From the NCBI GenBank assembly GCA_965369385.1, contig CBDUQP010000074.1:1-17898 (forward strand): a stretch of 17,898 nucleotides of DNA, written 5' to 3'. This document shows positions 1 through 6,350 of this stretch, piece by piece. A program made the position numbers and the translations under genes. The DNA comes from CBDUQP01 sp965369385. Lineage in GTDB: Bacteria; Planctomycetota; Phycisphaerae; SM23-33. Numbering within the stretch: position 1 is the stretch's first letter; every line of letters begins with the position of its first letter. The notes under the pieces were generated by a model that was not told the origin of the DNA, did not search any database, and saw nothing but the letters and a program-made list of their open reading frames with translations.

Positions 1-34
1 ATTTGAAATCCGTTTTGCGGGTGATCGCTCGGCC

Positions 35-119
35 TTGTTGTTTCACCTGTTCACCTTTTCTGCTGCTCACCTGCTCTGTGTGCGAGATTTCTTTCTCGAC
101 AGAAAGAAACCTCGCACAC
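35..119 (+). repeat. 85-nt hairpin-bearing interspersed repeat, copy 1
   Basis: The element has a 43-nt arm (35-77), in which CACCTG followed by YTC occurs twice, and a 42-nt hairpin (78-119). The hairpin stem is 19 bp, 78-96 with 101-119, with one mismatch at position 87 and a 4-nt loop. A second copy of exactly the same length lies inverted at 17638-17722. By hand alignment the arms match at 39 of 43 positions and the hairpins at 36 of 42, with no gaps. The hairpin end points towards the 3' end of the sigma/membrane-protein operon, 60 nt away. No U-tract follows the stem on either strand, so it is not a standard intrinsic terminator. It resembles REP or MITE-type intergenic elements in general form, but I do not recognise the family. 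Confidence 0.8.
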
Positions 120-178
120 GGGCTCCATGAGCTTGTGAGATGGGGATATCCGAGAGCAATTCGAAGTGAATAACCAGT

Positions 179-727
179 CTATGATTCCTGCAAATCGCCC
201 AGCAGCATATCAAGGTCTATTGTATCTGACGCGCTGTCTGTGCCGCCTTCAAGCCACTGGCTCCAGGCTTCGTAGTTTTCCGAATCTTCCGAATCTTCCG
301 AATCGCCATTTCCATTAGAAGCCAGCGAATCGAGATCGTCCAGTGTCATGTAGTTAACTTGCGCCACATCCTGGGTCGTCCAGGCGTTCCAGTAATACTG
401 GGCTACCTGATCCATCGGAGACATCTCAGCCGGGAGGGTCAACCGTGCTATACCCAGCACCAGCACAATGGAAGCCGCCACACAAACGCCGCTGTAGAAC
501 GCCTTCCTTACGTGATTCCACATGTGTGAAGCTGTGGCTGCGGTAGCGCGATTCAGCGCTCGGCGGGTTGCCGATGGCGGTGCGGTAACATCGAGCATGC
601 CCGCGATAGCGGATTCGTCGCTGCGGATTTCACTGGCCAGCAACATCTGCGCATCGGTCAGCGCCACATCTTCACCGTCCAGCGATCTTGCGACCGCCTC
701 GTAGTCTGTTTCGTTGTATTCGTTCAT
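179..727 (-). CDS. One-helix acidic membrane protein, probable anti-sigma or sigma-partner protein
   Basis: A 182-residue protein with a hydrophilic N-terminal part (1-72), one hydrophobic helix at about 78-97, and a very acidic C-terminal part (about 130-182) containing SED repeats. Its ATG overlaps the TGA of the upstream ECF sigma gene in an ATGA junction, so the two are probably translationally coupled. An anti-sigma role is inferred from this pairing and the single helix. No HxxxCxxC zinc anti-sigma motif is present, so it is not a ZAS-type anti-sigma factor. The N-terminal DYEAVARSLDGED stretch resembles N-termini I associate with small planctomycete proteins next to sigma factors. The start is fixed by the overlap. 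A 9-bp tandem repeat in the acidic part could vary in copy number. It could instead be a membrane protein merely co-expressed with the sigma factor. Confidence 0.75.
   Translation of the reverse strand: MNEYNETDYEAVARSLDGEDVALTDAQMLLASEIRSDESAIAGMLDVTAPPSATRRALNRATAATASHMWNHVRKAFYSGVCVAASIVLVLGIARLTLPAEMSPMDQVAQYYWNAWTTQDVAQVNYMTLDDLDSLASNGNGDSEDSEDSENYEAWSQWLEGGTDSASDTIDLDMLLGDLQES
280..304. repeat. 9-bp in-frame tandem repeat (about 2.8 copies)
   Basis: The unit CCGAATCTT is repeated at 280-288 and 289-297, with a partial copy at 298-304. It lies inside the acidic C-terminal part of the sigma-partner membrane protein. On the coding strand it encodes the SED tripeptide repeat (residues about 143-150). 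The unit is three codons long, so gain or loss of a copy changes the number of SED repeats without breaking the frame. Confidence 0.8.
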
Positions 728-1293
728 TGGTCTGCCATGGTTTCCTTCAGGGATTTCAGTGCCCTGTGAACTTTCGCCAGCACGGTGCCCAGTGGGCAGT
801 CAAACTTGGCGGAAAGCTCTTTGAAGCTCATCTCACCGAAATACCTTAGGAGAACCATCTCCCGTGTCGTATCGTCCAGCCGCGCCAGAGCATCCTGTAA
901 CTGCTGGTTTACTTCTTCGCTCAGCATTTGCCTGTCTACCGGCTCATCCCTGCCGGGCAATTGCTGGTCCATCGATTTTCCGGAAGCATTCTCTTGCGAT
1001 AGGCTTAACGTATTGCCTCGCGTTTTCTTGCGTCGGAATCTGTCTCTGACCAGATTCGCTGCTATTCGGAAAAGCCAAGGCTCGAATCGTCCTCGATCAT
1101 CATATCTGTGTATTACTTTTACCAGGCGGAACGAAATATCACTCAGCAGGTCTTCCGCATTGTGATGATTTGCGAGTGCCCGGAAAAAGTATCCGTAAAG
1201 CCGGTGCCTGTAGGCATTAAGAATGAACTCAAAACCTTCAACTTCTCCAGCTTGTGCGGCCTTGACGGCATTTTGGAGCTCCTGAACTTCCAT
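724..1293 (-). CDS. ECF-type RNA polymerase sigma factor (sigma-70 family)
   Basis: A 189-residue protein of normal ECF length. It has a sigma-2 region at about 25-92, including the AEDLLSDISFRLVKVIHRYD stretch (core binding) and FEPWLFRIAANLVRDRFRRK (-10 recognition helix). A charged linker rich in Gln and Ser follows at about 93-125. The sigma-4 region lies at about 129-182, with LDDTTREMVLLRYFGEMSFKEL leading into a helix-turn-helix around FDCPLGTVLAKVHRALKSLK. No sigma-1.1 or sigma-3 region is present, as expected for group 4. It would direct RNA polymerase to a dedicated promoter set, held in check by the overlapping membrane protein downstream. It is transcribed divergently from the DUF4416 gene across a 175-bp gap. 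No GGAAC-type ECF promoter was clear upstream, so autoregulation is not shown. Confidence 0.92.
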   Translation of the reverse strand: MEVQELQNAVKAAQAGEVEGFEFILNAYRHRLYGYFFRALANHHNAEDLLSDISFRLVKVIHRYDDRGRFEPWLFRIAANLVRDRFRRKKTRGNTLSLSQENASGKSMDQQLPGRDEPVDRQMLSEEVNQQLQDALARLDDTTREMVLLRYFGEMSFKELSAKFDCPLGTVLAKVHRALKSLKETMADQ

Positions 1294-1433
1294 ATTCCAA
1301 CCAGTCTAACGCTGTTGGGGCAGACATATTGCACTGCCGGGAGAATTCTGCATGTTTGCAGCTATTACATTTTTGCACTCCGCGGCCGGAAGCTCAAGAG
1401 AAAACAGGCGGTTATGATAAGCAATGGCTTTGA

Positions 1434-1462
1434 TTGACAAGTTGCCCCGCACGCGCGACAAT
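1434..1462 (+). promoter_or_regulatory. Predicted housekeeping promoter of the glycan operon
   Basis: A perfect -35 box TTGACA (1434-1439) is followed after 17 bp by GACAAT (1457-1462), which matches four of six bases of the -10 consensus. The expected transcription start, about 7 nt after the -10 box, falls at about 1469, which is the A of the ATG of the DUF4416 gene. No good Shine-Dalgarno sequence precedes that ATG. The rest of the 1294-1468 gap shows no other convincing element. Confidence 0.55.
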
Positions 1463-1468
1463 GCGTAA

Positions 1469-2008
1469 ATGGCAGAAGCAACGCAACCCCCCCCCGCAAA
1501 AATGATTTGCGGGATTATCGCAAGCAGCGAAGAGCTTATAGTCTCTGTTCGTGGGGCGCTTGTGGATGCTTTTGGGGAAATCGATGTCGAAAGCGCTATA
1601 ATTCCTTTTGACATGACAACTTACTACGAACCGCAGATGGGGGCGGAACTGCTTCGGTATTTTGTTGGTTTTGAGGAGATTGTTAGCCCCCAAGAGCTTG
1701 CTGGAGCGAAAGTAAGAACGAATGAGATCGAAGCGGAATTTGCTCGCGCAAGCGCTAACGGTGGCTCGGGTCGCCCGGTGAACCTTGATCCAGGGCTTGT
1801 CACCGAGGCGAGCATTATTTTGGCAAGCATGAAGAACTTTGCTCATCGCATATATCTCAGTCAAGGAGTCTATGGCGAGGTTACGCTGATGTTTCACAAA
1901 GGCGGATGGAGCAAGTTACCGTGGACTTTTCCGGACTACGGTTCCGGGCGATACGATGAATTTCTGACAATGGCGCGCGACATGTTGCGTCAAAGGAAAC
2001 GAAGCTGA
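1469..2008 (+). CDS. DUF4416 family protein
   Basis: A 179-residue soluble protein of unknown biochemical function. It matches the DUF4416 pattern as I remember it: an N-terminal KMICGIIAS segment (about 11-19), IIPFDMTTYYEPQMG (about 43-57), KVRTNEIEAEFA (about 80-91), NLDPGLVTEASIILASMKNF (about 104-124), AHRIYLSQGVYGEVTLMF (about 125-142), and a final WTFPDY motif. Its length is typical of the family. The stop codon overlaps the start of the WecA/MraY-like gene (TGATG), so it is translated as part of a three-gene unit. This suggests, but does not prove, a link to envelope-glycan synthesis. The ATG at 1461 is in another frame. The chosen ATG sits at the predicted transcription start, so the message may be leaderless. 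Confidence 0.88.
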   Translation: MAEATQPPPAKMICGIIASSEELIVSVRGALVDAFGEIDVESAIIPFDMTTYYEPQMGAELLRYFVGFEEIVSPQELAGAKVRTNEIEAEFARASANGGSGRPVNLDPGLVTEASIILASMKNFAHRIYLSQGVYGEVTLMFHKGGWSKLPWTFPDYGSGRYDEFLTMARDMLRQRKRS

Positions 2009-3111
2009 TGGCGATCATATGGGTAGTATTTGCCGGTTTTCTGGTAGCGTTTGGGATATCTTTTATGGCTACGCCTGTCTCGTGCAGGATATCTCGGCTA
2101 ACTGGCATGATGGATATGCCCCAGAAGCACAAGGCCCATAGCGGGGCGATGCCGATGCTGGGAGGGTCGGCGATTGTCCTGGCGATTGGCCTTCCAAGTC
2201 TTCTCGTGCTGGCGATGGTGAAGATATGGACAGTGCAGGGAATTCCGGTATGGTTGCCCGAAAGCATTGCCAGGCACATCGCTGGCGCCGAATCGCGGAG
2301 GCTGGCGGCTTTGGGAATCCTATGCGGAGCTTTCGTGCTGCACGTTATGGGACTCATTGATGACCGCAGGCCGCTCGGGCCTATCTTGAAGCTTATCGTG
2401 CAAACAGTTGTTTGTGCGTTCGTGGTGATCTTCTGCGGCGTGCGAATTATGGAGTTCGCGGGTGGTTTTTTCAGTTGTGTCGTGTCCATCCTGTGGATGG
2501 TGATGATCACAAACGCTTTCAATTTCCTCGACAACATGGACGGACTAACAACCGGTATCGCGGCCATATGCGCGGCCGCGTTGTTGGGAGCGGCTGCGGG
2601 GTTGGGGCAAGTGTTTGTGGCTGCGTGGTTGTGCCTGATTTTGGGCGCGTTGCTGGGTTTCCTGCCCTACAATTTCCCTCCCGCCAAGACATACATGGGT
2701 GACGGAGGTTCGCTGGTTATCGGATATCTGATGGCGGCAGTAACGTGCATGACAACATACTCGCAGCCGGTGGATTCCGAGTCGCTTTCGTTTCTGTACG
2801 GTATGTTCGTACCGCTGGTGTTGATGGCGATACCGCTGTATGACATGTTCTCCGTGATTGTGATTCGTATTCGTGATGGTCGCAGCCCATTGGTTGGTGA
2901 CCGCAAGCACTTTTCGCATCGCCTTGAACGCAGGGGGCTTACGGTGCGCGTTACGGTGCTCACCGTTTACGTATGCACGGCGGGCACAGCCATTGCCGCA
3001 TCGCTCCTCCCGCACGTAGCCGACCCGATTGGCGTGATTCTGGTTTTCGCGCAGACAATAATGATCCTGTTGGTAATCGCACTGCTTGAAACCGCGGACA
3101 GAAGGCCATGA
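2008..3111 (+). CDS. WecA/MraY-type polyprenyl-phosphate glycosyl-1-phosphate transferase
   Basis: A 367-residue polytopic membrane protein of the glycosyltransferase-4 family. The family moves a sugar-1-phosphate from a UDP-sugar to undecaprenyl phosphate at the cytoplasmic face and so starts a lipid-linked glycan. Visible motifs are DMPQKHKAH (36-44), the Mg-binding GLIDD (115-119), the NFLDNMDGLTTG signature (172-183), GDGGS (231-235), and HFSHRL (301-306) in the last cytoplasmic loop, which fits the WecA/TagO branch better than MraY. Hydrophobic helices fill the spaces between. No peptidoglycan (mur) genes are adjacent, which also argues against MraY. It overlaps both neighbours (TGATG upstream, ATGA downstream), so it is in one operon with the DUF4416 and O-antigen-ligase-like genes. 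The sugar substrate cannot be read from the sequence. Confidence 0.92.
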   Translation: MAIIWVVFAGFLVAFGISFMATPVSCRISRLTGMMDMPQKHKAHSGAMPMLGGSAIVLAIGLPSLLVLAMVKIWTVQGIPVWLPESIARHIAGAESRRLAALGILCGAFVLHVMGLIDDRRPLGPILKLIVQTVVCAFVVIFCGVRIMEFAGGFFSCVVSILWMVMITNAFNFLDNMDGLTTGIAAICAAALLGAAAGLGQVFVAAWLCLILGALLGFLPYNFPPAKTYMGDGGSLVIGYLMAAVTCMTTYSQPVDSESLSFLYGMFVPLVLMAIPLYDMFSVIVIRIRDGRSPLVGDRKHFSHRLERRGLTVRVTVLTVYVCTAGTAIAASLLPHVADPIGVILVFAQTIMILLVIALLETADRRP

Positions 3112-5498
3112 AAGCACTTCAACGCGCACGCATCCGTAGACGCATGAAGATTGCAGGCATGCTGTCTGCGCTTGGGTTGGGCCTGCTGCTGATGACCATG
3201 GCAGGTCGTGTAATGCTGCCGGAAATGCCTTTCCGGGCAGGCGGTGTTAACGATCTGGTCTCCCTGGCGAGCGATGTCGAAAATCTGGCCCCGAGCCCGC
3301 CGGACAAAGTGGAACTGGCATCGATGACTTTCGGGATGTTGATTCTGGTGGCTGCTCTAATGTGGGTTGGGTCATGCTGGATGGCGGGCAAGTGCCGGAT
3401 CAAAGCTCTCTGGCTGCTTGCCATGCTGGTGGTGTTCGTCGCGCTTTCATATGTCTCAGCCGCCTCCGCCAGCGACAGGCGCACCGCCCTGAACATGTGG
3501 TTTCAGCAAGCGACTCTGATTCTTTCGGGGTGGCTGATTATCCAGATGTGTACCAGCCGCAAACGCCTGGCGATTGTTATTGCGGTGTTGGCTTCGCTGG
3601 CAGGAATGATGGCGGTGAAGGGTTTGTACCAATACTTTTCCGAGATCAAGGATGTGATCGCTCACTTCGAAGCCAATAAGCAGCAGATACTTGCATCGCA
3701 GGGGCACATTGAGGGTAGCCCATCGGCCATAGCATATGAGAATCGCCTGCGAACGCCCACGCCTACGGGTTTCTTCGCCTTGGCGAATCCGTTTGCTTCC
3801 ATGCTGGTGGTGCTTCTGTTCGCAGCGGCCGGCAGTGCTCTCCAGCGATGCAAGACCGCCAGGCAGCAATACGAGAAGATCAAGAAGACACTCAAGAAGG
3901 GCGACGTTTATGTGCCTGCACTGGCGGGCGGGGCTTTTCTTGTGATGTGTGTAGTAGTGTGTGCAGTGGTGGTGCTGACATCCAGCGAAGGTGCCATATT
4001 TGCCATGATTGCCGGGCTTGTCGTAATGTGGTTCGCGTATCGATGGCGTGAAAAGCTGGCTGCTCATTGGCGAAGATATGTGATCGCGGCTGCGTTGGTT
4101 ATTTGCGTCGGACTCTCGGCGGTGGTCGCATGGGGCATCGCGAATGACAGGCTGCCAGGCCTGACGATGACTTTTCGATGGTACTATTGGACGGGCGCTG
4201 CCGAGATGGTCAAAGAGAATCCGGCGTTTGGTGTTGGCCCGGGCAATTTCGGATCGGAGTATTTGAAGTATCGCCGGGCGGCTGCGGAGGAAGGCGTCAA
4301 GACACCGCACAATTTCATCGCTCATGCGTTGGGTCAATATGGACTGCCCGGCGGATTGTGCTATGTGGGAATGATTGCATTTGTGCTGGTTGCAGTGTGC
4401 AAGCCGCGCGATTTTGGGATGGTTCGCTCGTGCGGGCCGCCTCGGCGAGGGGTTTCGGCTGTTATCATTGCCTGCCTGCTGGTGAGCGTGCTGTTGTCGC
4501 TGCGGTTGTTTTCGCGATCGGGCGGTAGTGACGCAATGATGCTGGTGTCGGCACTTACGGTTGGTATGGGAATGCTGGTCGCGTCGCTGGTTGCGTTCTG
4601 GTGGTGCGGGATTCCGGCGGTGGGAAGTGTGACGCGTGTGGCGCTGGCGTGTGGTGTGGGTGCCTTTGTATTGCACAACTTGGTAACATTCAGTTTGTGG
4701 ATGCCCGGGCCTGCGATGGTGTTCTGGGTTATGGCAGGCGCGGCGGTGGCACATGGCGGCCTCGGATGGCGGAAGATATCTTTCTCGCTGGCCGGTCCGG
4801 TTGGAATGGGTTTGTGTGCGATTGCGATTATCACATCGGGGATTCTTCTGTGGAGTCCGGTGGCAGCTCGCCAGTACAACCGAATGCAAACATTCAATGT
4901 TCTTGCGGCTCGCCAGTTGGATATCGTAGCGTTGAAGAAGCTATCGAAAGAAACCGGTATCGGAAGGGATGTAGGCATCAATCTGCTGCGGGCGTCGATA
5001 ATCGATAACACGCAGGCCGCGTTGATGTGGGCAGATCGCTACGCGAGCGTCGACGAACTGGATGCGATTTCGGCTATGGAGTATGCGAAGCTGAAGATGG
5101 CGTTATGCAATCGCAAGGAATTGCCCGCATCGCTTCAGTGGATTCGGATAGCCATTGATCGCGACGGGTCGCAGCCGGCGTACTATCACGCGGCGGCAAA
5201 GGTGTTGCGGGGTGACACGCAGAAGGTCAGACCATCCGAAGAGCAGTTGAGCGAAGCGATCGGTTATATGCAGAAGGCTGTCTCGCTGGATCCGAAGGGA
5301 ATGCGATTCAGAATAGAATTGGCGGAAATGCTGTTGCGGGCAGGGGGGAAGGAGCAACTTGACGAAGCGGGCAAGCACCTTGACGTTGTAGAAGAGATAG
5401 ACCGGGCATTGCATGCAAGTAGCGTTCAGCATCTCAGCGAGAAGGAACGCGAGAAGATAAACATCCTGAGAAAGCAGACAGGTCCTGCGGGGAAGTAA
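3108..5498 (+). CDS. O-antigen ligase/polymerase-like (Wzy_C) membrane protein with C-terminal TPR region
   Basis: A 796-residue protein with about a dozen hydrophobic segments, the first at about 12-32. Residues about 353-425 carry the pattern of the Wzy_C family: an Arg/Trp segment, ENPAFGVGPGNF, then TPHNFIAHALGQYGLPGG starting at about 399. The His after the large periplasmic loop is typical of O-antigen ligases and polymerases. The last about 180 residues are hydrophilic and helical, with a TPR-like repeat around IGYMQKAVSLDPKGMRFRIELAEMLL. The family transfers or polymerises lipid-linked glycans at the periplasmic side, which suits the lipid-linked transferase gene just before it. ATGA overlap fixes the start. 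Ligase versus polymerase cannot be decided. TPR fusion is common for such proteins outside Proteobacteria. Confidence 0.85.
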   Translation: MKALQRARIRRRMKIAGMLSALGLGLLLMTMAGRVMLPEMPFRAGGVNDLVSLASDVENLAPSPPDKVELASMTFGMLILVAALMWVGSCWMAGKCRIKALWLLAMLVVFVALSYVSAASASDRRTALNMWFQQATLILSGWLIIQMCTSRKRLAIVIAVLASLAGMMAVKGLYQYFSEIKDVIAHFEANKQQILASQGHIEGSPSAIAYENRLRTPTPTGFFALANPFASMLVVLLFAAAGSALQRCKTARQQYEKIKKTLKKGDVYVPALAGGAFLVMCVVVCAVVVLTSSEGAIFAMIAGLVVMWFAYRWREKLAAHWRRYVIAAALVICVGLSAVVAWGIANDRLPGLTMTFRWYYWTGAAEMVKENPAFGVGPGNFGSEYLKYRRAAAEEGVKTPHNFIAHALGQYGLPGGLCYVGMIAFVLVAVCKPRDFGMVRSCGPPRRGVSAVIIACLLVSVLLSLRLFSRSGGSDAMMLVSALTVGMGMLVASLVAFWWCGIPAVGSVTRVALACGVGAFVLHNLVTFSLWMPGPAMVFWVMAGAAVAHGGLGWRKISFSLAGPVGMGLCAIAIITSGILLWSPVAARQYNRMQTFNVLAARQLDIVALKKLSKETGIGRDVGINLLRASIIDNTQAALMWADRYASVDELDAISAMEYAKLKMALCNRKELPASLQWIRIAIDRDGSQPAYYHAAAKVLRGDTQKVRPSEEQLSEAIGYMQKAVSLDPKGMRFRIELAEMLLRAGGKEQLDEAGKHLDVVEEIDRALHASSVQHLSEKEREKINILRKQTGPAGK

Positions 5499-5499
5499 A

Positions 5500-5538
5500 T
5501 AAAAGACGGCCGGGGCCGCAATTGGGCACCAGCCGTCT
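5500..5538 (-). terminator. Intrinsic terminator after yebC
   Basis: Read on the minus strand, AGACGGCTGG (5538-5529) pairs with CCGGCCGTCT (5513-5504) in a 10-bp stem with one G-U pair. It is followed directly by a T-rich run (TTTTATTT). It lies 22 nt beyond the yebC stop and ends the long minus-strand gene block. On the plus strand the stem follows the stop of the O-antigen-ligase-like gene at 5498 but has no T-run, so it is a clear terminator in one direction only. Confidence 0.75.
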
Positions 5539-5560
5539 GCAAGAGTTCTATGTATCGCGC

Positions 5561-6310
5561 CTAATCGTCGAGTTGATCAGCCAATTCGTCGGGAATGTCG
5601 AAATTGGAGTAGACGTTCTGCACGTCATCATGATCGTCGAAGGAATCGAGAATGTTCATCAGTCTCTTGGCGAATTGCAGATCGTCGATCACAACGGGAT
5701 TCTGCGGAATCATCGCGATTTCGCTGGAGAGCGTTTCTATTTCCGCATCGAGGAGAGCTTGCTTAACTGCGGAGAAAGCCGCCACCTCGCAGGCGATTTC
5801 AAACCCGTTTGAATCGGCTACGATATCATCGGCGCCGGCGTCGAGAACAATCTCCATGAGTTGCTCTTCGGTGGTGGCGTCGGCGGCGATGAGGAACGTA
5901 CCTTTTTGATCGAACATCCAGGCAACGCAATTGCTTGCGCCGAGTTGTCCGCCGGCGCGGTCGAATATTTGTCGCAGTTCCGGCGCGGTACGGTTTCGGT
6001 TGTTGGTCAGGCAGTCAATAAGGAAGGCCGTGCCGCTAGGTCCATATCCTTCGTAAAGAGCCTGTTCGTAGTCTTCGGCGCCCAGTTCGCCAGTGCCCTT
6101 TTTGATAGCCTTCGCTATGGTGTCCTTGGGCATGTTGGCGGCTTTGGCGTCGTCGATGGCGTATCGCAGGGTCAGATTGTCGTTTGGGTCGCCTCCGTTC
6201 TTTGCTGCCATGATTACGCGTCTGGCGAGCTTGCTCCAAATCTTCCCGCGTTTTGAGTCGTTAGCGGCCTTTGACCGTCTAATAGTCGCCCAATGAGAGT
6301 GTCCTGACAT
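5561..6310 (-). CDS. yebC: YebC/PmpR family protein (TACO1 family)
   Basis: A 249-residue protein of usual family length. The N-terminus has the family hallmark MSGHSHWATIRRSKAANDSK, followed by IWSKLARRVIMAAKNGGDPN and later NNRNRTAPELRQIFDRAGGQ. The C-terminus ends in the usual acidic DDVQNVYSN region. The open frame extends 30 codons further upstream, but the start was placed at 6310. That is where the conserved MSGHSHW begins, and a GGAG Shine-Dalgarno sequence lies about 7 nt before the ATG. Family members are described as transcription regulators (PmpR) and, more recently, as ribosome-associated factors easing translation of difficult stretches, as proposed for TACO1. It follows the TPR lipoprotein gene by 40 nt and is the last gene before the terminator. 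Confidence 0.95.
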   Translation of the reverse strand: MSGHSHWATIRRSKAANDSKRGKIWSKLARRVIMAAKNGGDPNDNLTLRYAIDDAKAANMPKDTIAKAIKKGTGELGAEDYEQALYEGYGPSGTAFLIDCLTNNRNRTAPELRQIFDRAGGQLGASNCVAWMFDQKGTFLIAADATTEEQLMEIVLDAGADDIVADSNGFEIACEVAAFSAVKQALLDAEIETLSSEIAMIPQNPVVIDDLQFAKRLMNILDSFDDHDDVQNVYSNFDIPDELADQLDD

Positions 6311-6350
6311 ATCGCGTCTCCATCTTTGCTTCGTGATCTCGAAGCTGTAA

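Noticed and set aside
35..119. First repeat hairpin as an intrinsic terminator of the sigma-factor operon
   Set aside because: The stem is strong, but no T-run follows it on the minus strand, and an identical-form element lies where no gene ends.
2008..3111. MraY (peptidoglycan phospho-MurNAc-pentapeptide transferase)
   Set aside because: No mur or fts genes are adjacent, the partner genes are glycan-polymer type, and the HFSHRL loop fits the WecA/TagO branch better.
3456..4889. Long minus-strand open frame (477 codons) opposite the O-antigen-ligase-like gene
   Set aside because: Its translation is rich in His, Arg, Gln and Asn with no family motifs. The plus-strand frame has clear membrane and Wzy_C features, so the frame is a by-product of codon usage.
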